DNA from: Deltaproteobacteria bacterium | Lineage (GTDB): Bacteria; Desulfobacterota; Syntrophia; Syntrophales; UBA2210 | Direction: 5' to 3' | Assembly (NCBI GenBank): GCA_016933215.1 | Contig: JAFGBH010000020.1 | Coordinates: 1-61,934, forward strand | Length of the DNA: 61,934 nucleotides | In this document: positions 60,830 to 61,934 of the stretch, in pieces | How positions within the stretch are numbered: the first letter of the stretch is position 1 | Layout: every line of letters starts with the position of its first letter | The notes under the pieces: generated by a model | The model's input: only the letters and a program-made list of their open reading frames with translations | Database searches by the model: none | What the model was told of the DNA's origin: nothing | Made by a program: the position numbers and the translations under genes

Positions 60830-61645
60830 TTATTCTTTTTTGAATAGGCCTTTCAATCCTTCTGTGGCAGATTTGATGTCTTTTGACGAGGACTCCAATA
60901 TTTTTTGTGCGGTCTCACCACCTGTCTTCAGACTCTCTTCACCGAGGTCTTGTATGGCACCCATCTGTTTTAGTCCGTCATTCAATATCGCTGTAACAGA
61001 ATCTGCTGTGATATTGCCGTAAAGCGATGCAAAAATCTTTTCAAATGCCTCGGCCGGGGTGGCACCCTGTTTTTCCTTCCCGATATCCTTAAGGTGGATG
61101 TCAGGCAAAGGGGCAGTGACCTCTTTACCCCCCAGCGCTGCCATGGTCAGGTTGACCTTGCCATCTTTTACTATGACATTGTTGATCACTATTTTTTTAG
61201 CTTCGCCCTCTTTGCTTTCAGGTTTGCTTTGTGCCTTCTTTTCAGCATTGGCACTGCTCTGAACATTTTTTAACAAGGCTTGGAAATTGTCCGATCCCTT
61301 TATTTTTTCATAGGTAATCTCAGGCGCTATGATTTCGATTTTATTAATAATAATTGGATTTTTTGTAATTGAACTTTCGTCGATATCAACGTAAACGGAA
61401 CCAACCCGCATGGCCTGGGCAGATTTGAAACCCTTTGGATTGCCCAGGAAAAAATCTTTAACTTTTGCTTCTCCGCTCAATAAGGAAACACTGACGTCAG
61501 CTACGATGACATCCGTCTTTGTTATATTCGGGCCAACCGTGTTGACCGCTTTCTTAACGATCGGTCCCAGATTTGAAAGTGTTAAGAAAATTATGCCAAC
61601 GATGACCACTATGATCACAACACCTGCTATAAGTACCTTTTTCAT
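60830..61645 (-). CDS. AsmA-like single-pass membrane protein
   Basis: A 271-aa protein with an N-terminal transmembrane anchor (VLIAGVVIIVVIVGIIFLTL) and a periplasmic region that reads like the N-terminal part of AsmA/DUF748 proteins: VKKAVNTVGPNITKTDVIVADVSVSLLSGEAKVKDFFLGNPKGFKSAQAMRVGSVYVDIDESSI, then IVINNVIVKDGKVNLTMAALGGK. Large AsmA proteins bridge the periplasm to move lipids; this short form lacks the long repeat body. A Lys/Glu-rich linker (NAEKKAQSKPESKEGEAKK) lies mid-protein. GGGGG precedes the ATG. Monocistronic. Confidence 0.75.
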   Translation of the reverse strand: MKKVLIAGVVIIVVIVGIIFLTLSNLGPIVKKAVNTVGPNITKTDVIVADVSVSLLSGEAKVKDFFLGNPKGFKSAQAMRVGSVYVDIDESSITKNPIIINKIEIIAPEITYEKIKGSDNFQALLKNVQSSANAEKKAQSKPESKEGEAKKIVINNVIVKDGKVNLTMAALGGKEVTAPLPDIHLKDIGKEKQGATPAEAFEKIFASLYGNITADSVTAILNDGLKQMGAIQDLGEESLKTGGETAQKILESSSKDIKSATEGLKGLFKKE

Positions 61646-61748
61646 GATTTCCCCCTTCTTTTATCAACATATGAATAATACTTAAAAAATGTCTTTCCAA
61701 AGCGACTTATGGCGAAGACGATTGAGATTGCCTGCAGGTCCTTATACT

Positions 61749-61783
61749 CTCAAGGCTACTGATAGCAAGCTGCTGTCCTTGAG
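61749..61783. terminator. Hairpin after the Pmp3 gene
   Basis: CTCAAGG (61749-61755) pairs with CCTTGAG (61777-61783) around a 21-nt loop that holds a small CAGC/GCTG-like stem. It lies 7 bp beyond the minus-strand Pmp3-like stop codon. A weak T-tract makes it a possible rather than certain terminator. Confidence 0.4.
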
Positions 61784-61789
61784 GACCTC

Positions 61790-61934
61790 TTATTTGTTTT
61801 TCGCAACAACCCAGACGGCATGAACAATACCGGGAATATAGCCAAGGAGTGTCAAAATAATGTTAATCCAGAAATGTTTTCCGATTCCGACCTGGAGGAA
61901 TACCCCGAGTGGTGGCAGTATAATTGCAATGATA
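61790..61934 (-). CDS. Pmp3/YqaE-family small membrane protein, 5' end missing
   Basis: The last 145 bp translated on the minus strand give IIAILPPLGVFLQVGIGKHFWINIILTLLGYIPGIVHAVW (listed in part), the complete hydrophobic core of the Pmp3 (UPF0057) proteolipid family, ending with VVAKNK and a TAA at 61790. These proteins of about 52 residues with two transmembrane segments influence membrane potential and salt or stress tolerance. The start lies beyond the window. Confidence 0.88.
   Translation of the reverse strand, partial: IIAIILPPLGVFLQVGIGKHFWINIILTLLGYIPGIVHAVWVVAKNK

Overview
The window reads as a chromosomal segment of an anaerobic member of the Desulfobacterota (former Deltaproteobacteria). 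Pointers are a long multi-PAS/LuxR protein whose N-terminus is typical of that group, a sigma-54 activator, DUF362, FmdB and DUF3568 family proteins, a doubled ThyX-like protein, and above all an oxygen-sensitive glycyl radical enzyme operon. No rRNA, tRNA, CRISPR array, prophage or intact insertion sequence was seen. Taxonomy is inferred from family content; no search was run.

Left part (1-28 kb): mostly housekeeping and envelope genes. A CrtC/AttH-like lipoprotein, a lipoprotein hydrolase, a HI0933-like flavoprotein, a parvulin-type chaperone and an Asp/Glu racemase are followed by a seven-PAS LuxR-type regulator and an HU-family protein. A compact sugar group comes next: a GT2-type glycosyltransferase, a HAD phosphatase, and a 731-residue fusion of a sucrose-synthase-like GT4 with a P-loop kinase. 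Then come DUF362, FmdB, M48 protease, tandem ThyX, a methyltransferase-like protein, an SLOG protein, an AEC transporter, SfsA fused to GIY-YIG, an MFS transporter, a DUF3568 lipoprotein, rhomboid, TraB and an RlmD/TrmA-type RNA methyltransferase.

Centre (28-52.7 kb): the most informative region. A PAS-PAS-AAA+-Fis sigma-54 activator has an exact sigma-70 consensus promoter (TTGACA-N17-TATAAT). It is followed by two tandem dyads TGGGT-N7-ACCCA (centres 20 bp apart) and, about 180 bp further on, a consensus sigma-54 promoter. From there about 19 kb of same-strand genes run: B12-dependent acyl-CoA mutase (small and large subunit), MmgE/PrpD protein, glycyl-radical activase, a 54-aa BssC-like gamma subunit, a BssA/AssA-like fumarate-adding glycyl radical enzyme, a BssB-like Cys-rich subunit, two zinc-ribbon proteins, a MoxR AAA+ ATPase, a VWA/HEALH protein, two crotonases, an acyl-CoA ligase, an NMO/FabK-like flavoprotein, a divergent PEP-carboxykinase-like protein and an acyl-CoA carboxyltransferase. 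Convergent to it lies acyl-CoA dehydrogenase-etfB-etfA, where EtfA is fused to an XRE-HTH and a cupin. Together these fit fumarate addition to a hydrocarbon-like substrate, CoA activation, carbon-skeleton rearrangement, (de)carboxylation and beta-oxidation. That layout resembles the alkylsuccinate (Ass/Mas) pathway more than the toluene (bbs) pathway, but the real substrate cannot be read from sequence.

Right part (53-62 kb): an amino-acid permease with a degenerate PTS-EIIA tail, then an AT-richer, gene-poor stretch (about 54.9-57.8 kb) with an ATP-grasp gene and four copies of a palindromic repeat family that also occurs at 2.3, 9.8, 19.1 and 26.6 kb. After it come an OmpA/TSP3 lipoprotein with a strong terminator, a frameshifted flavin-binding protein gene, a small exported protein, a PilZ protein behind a perfect dyad, an AsmA-like protein and the 3' end of a Pmp3/YqaE gene.
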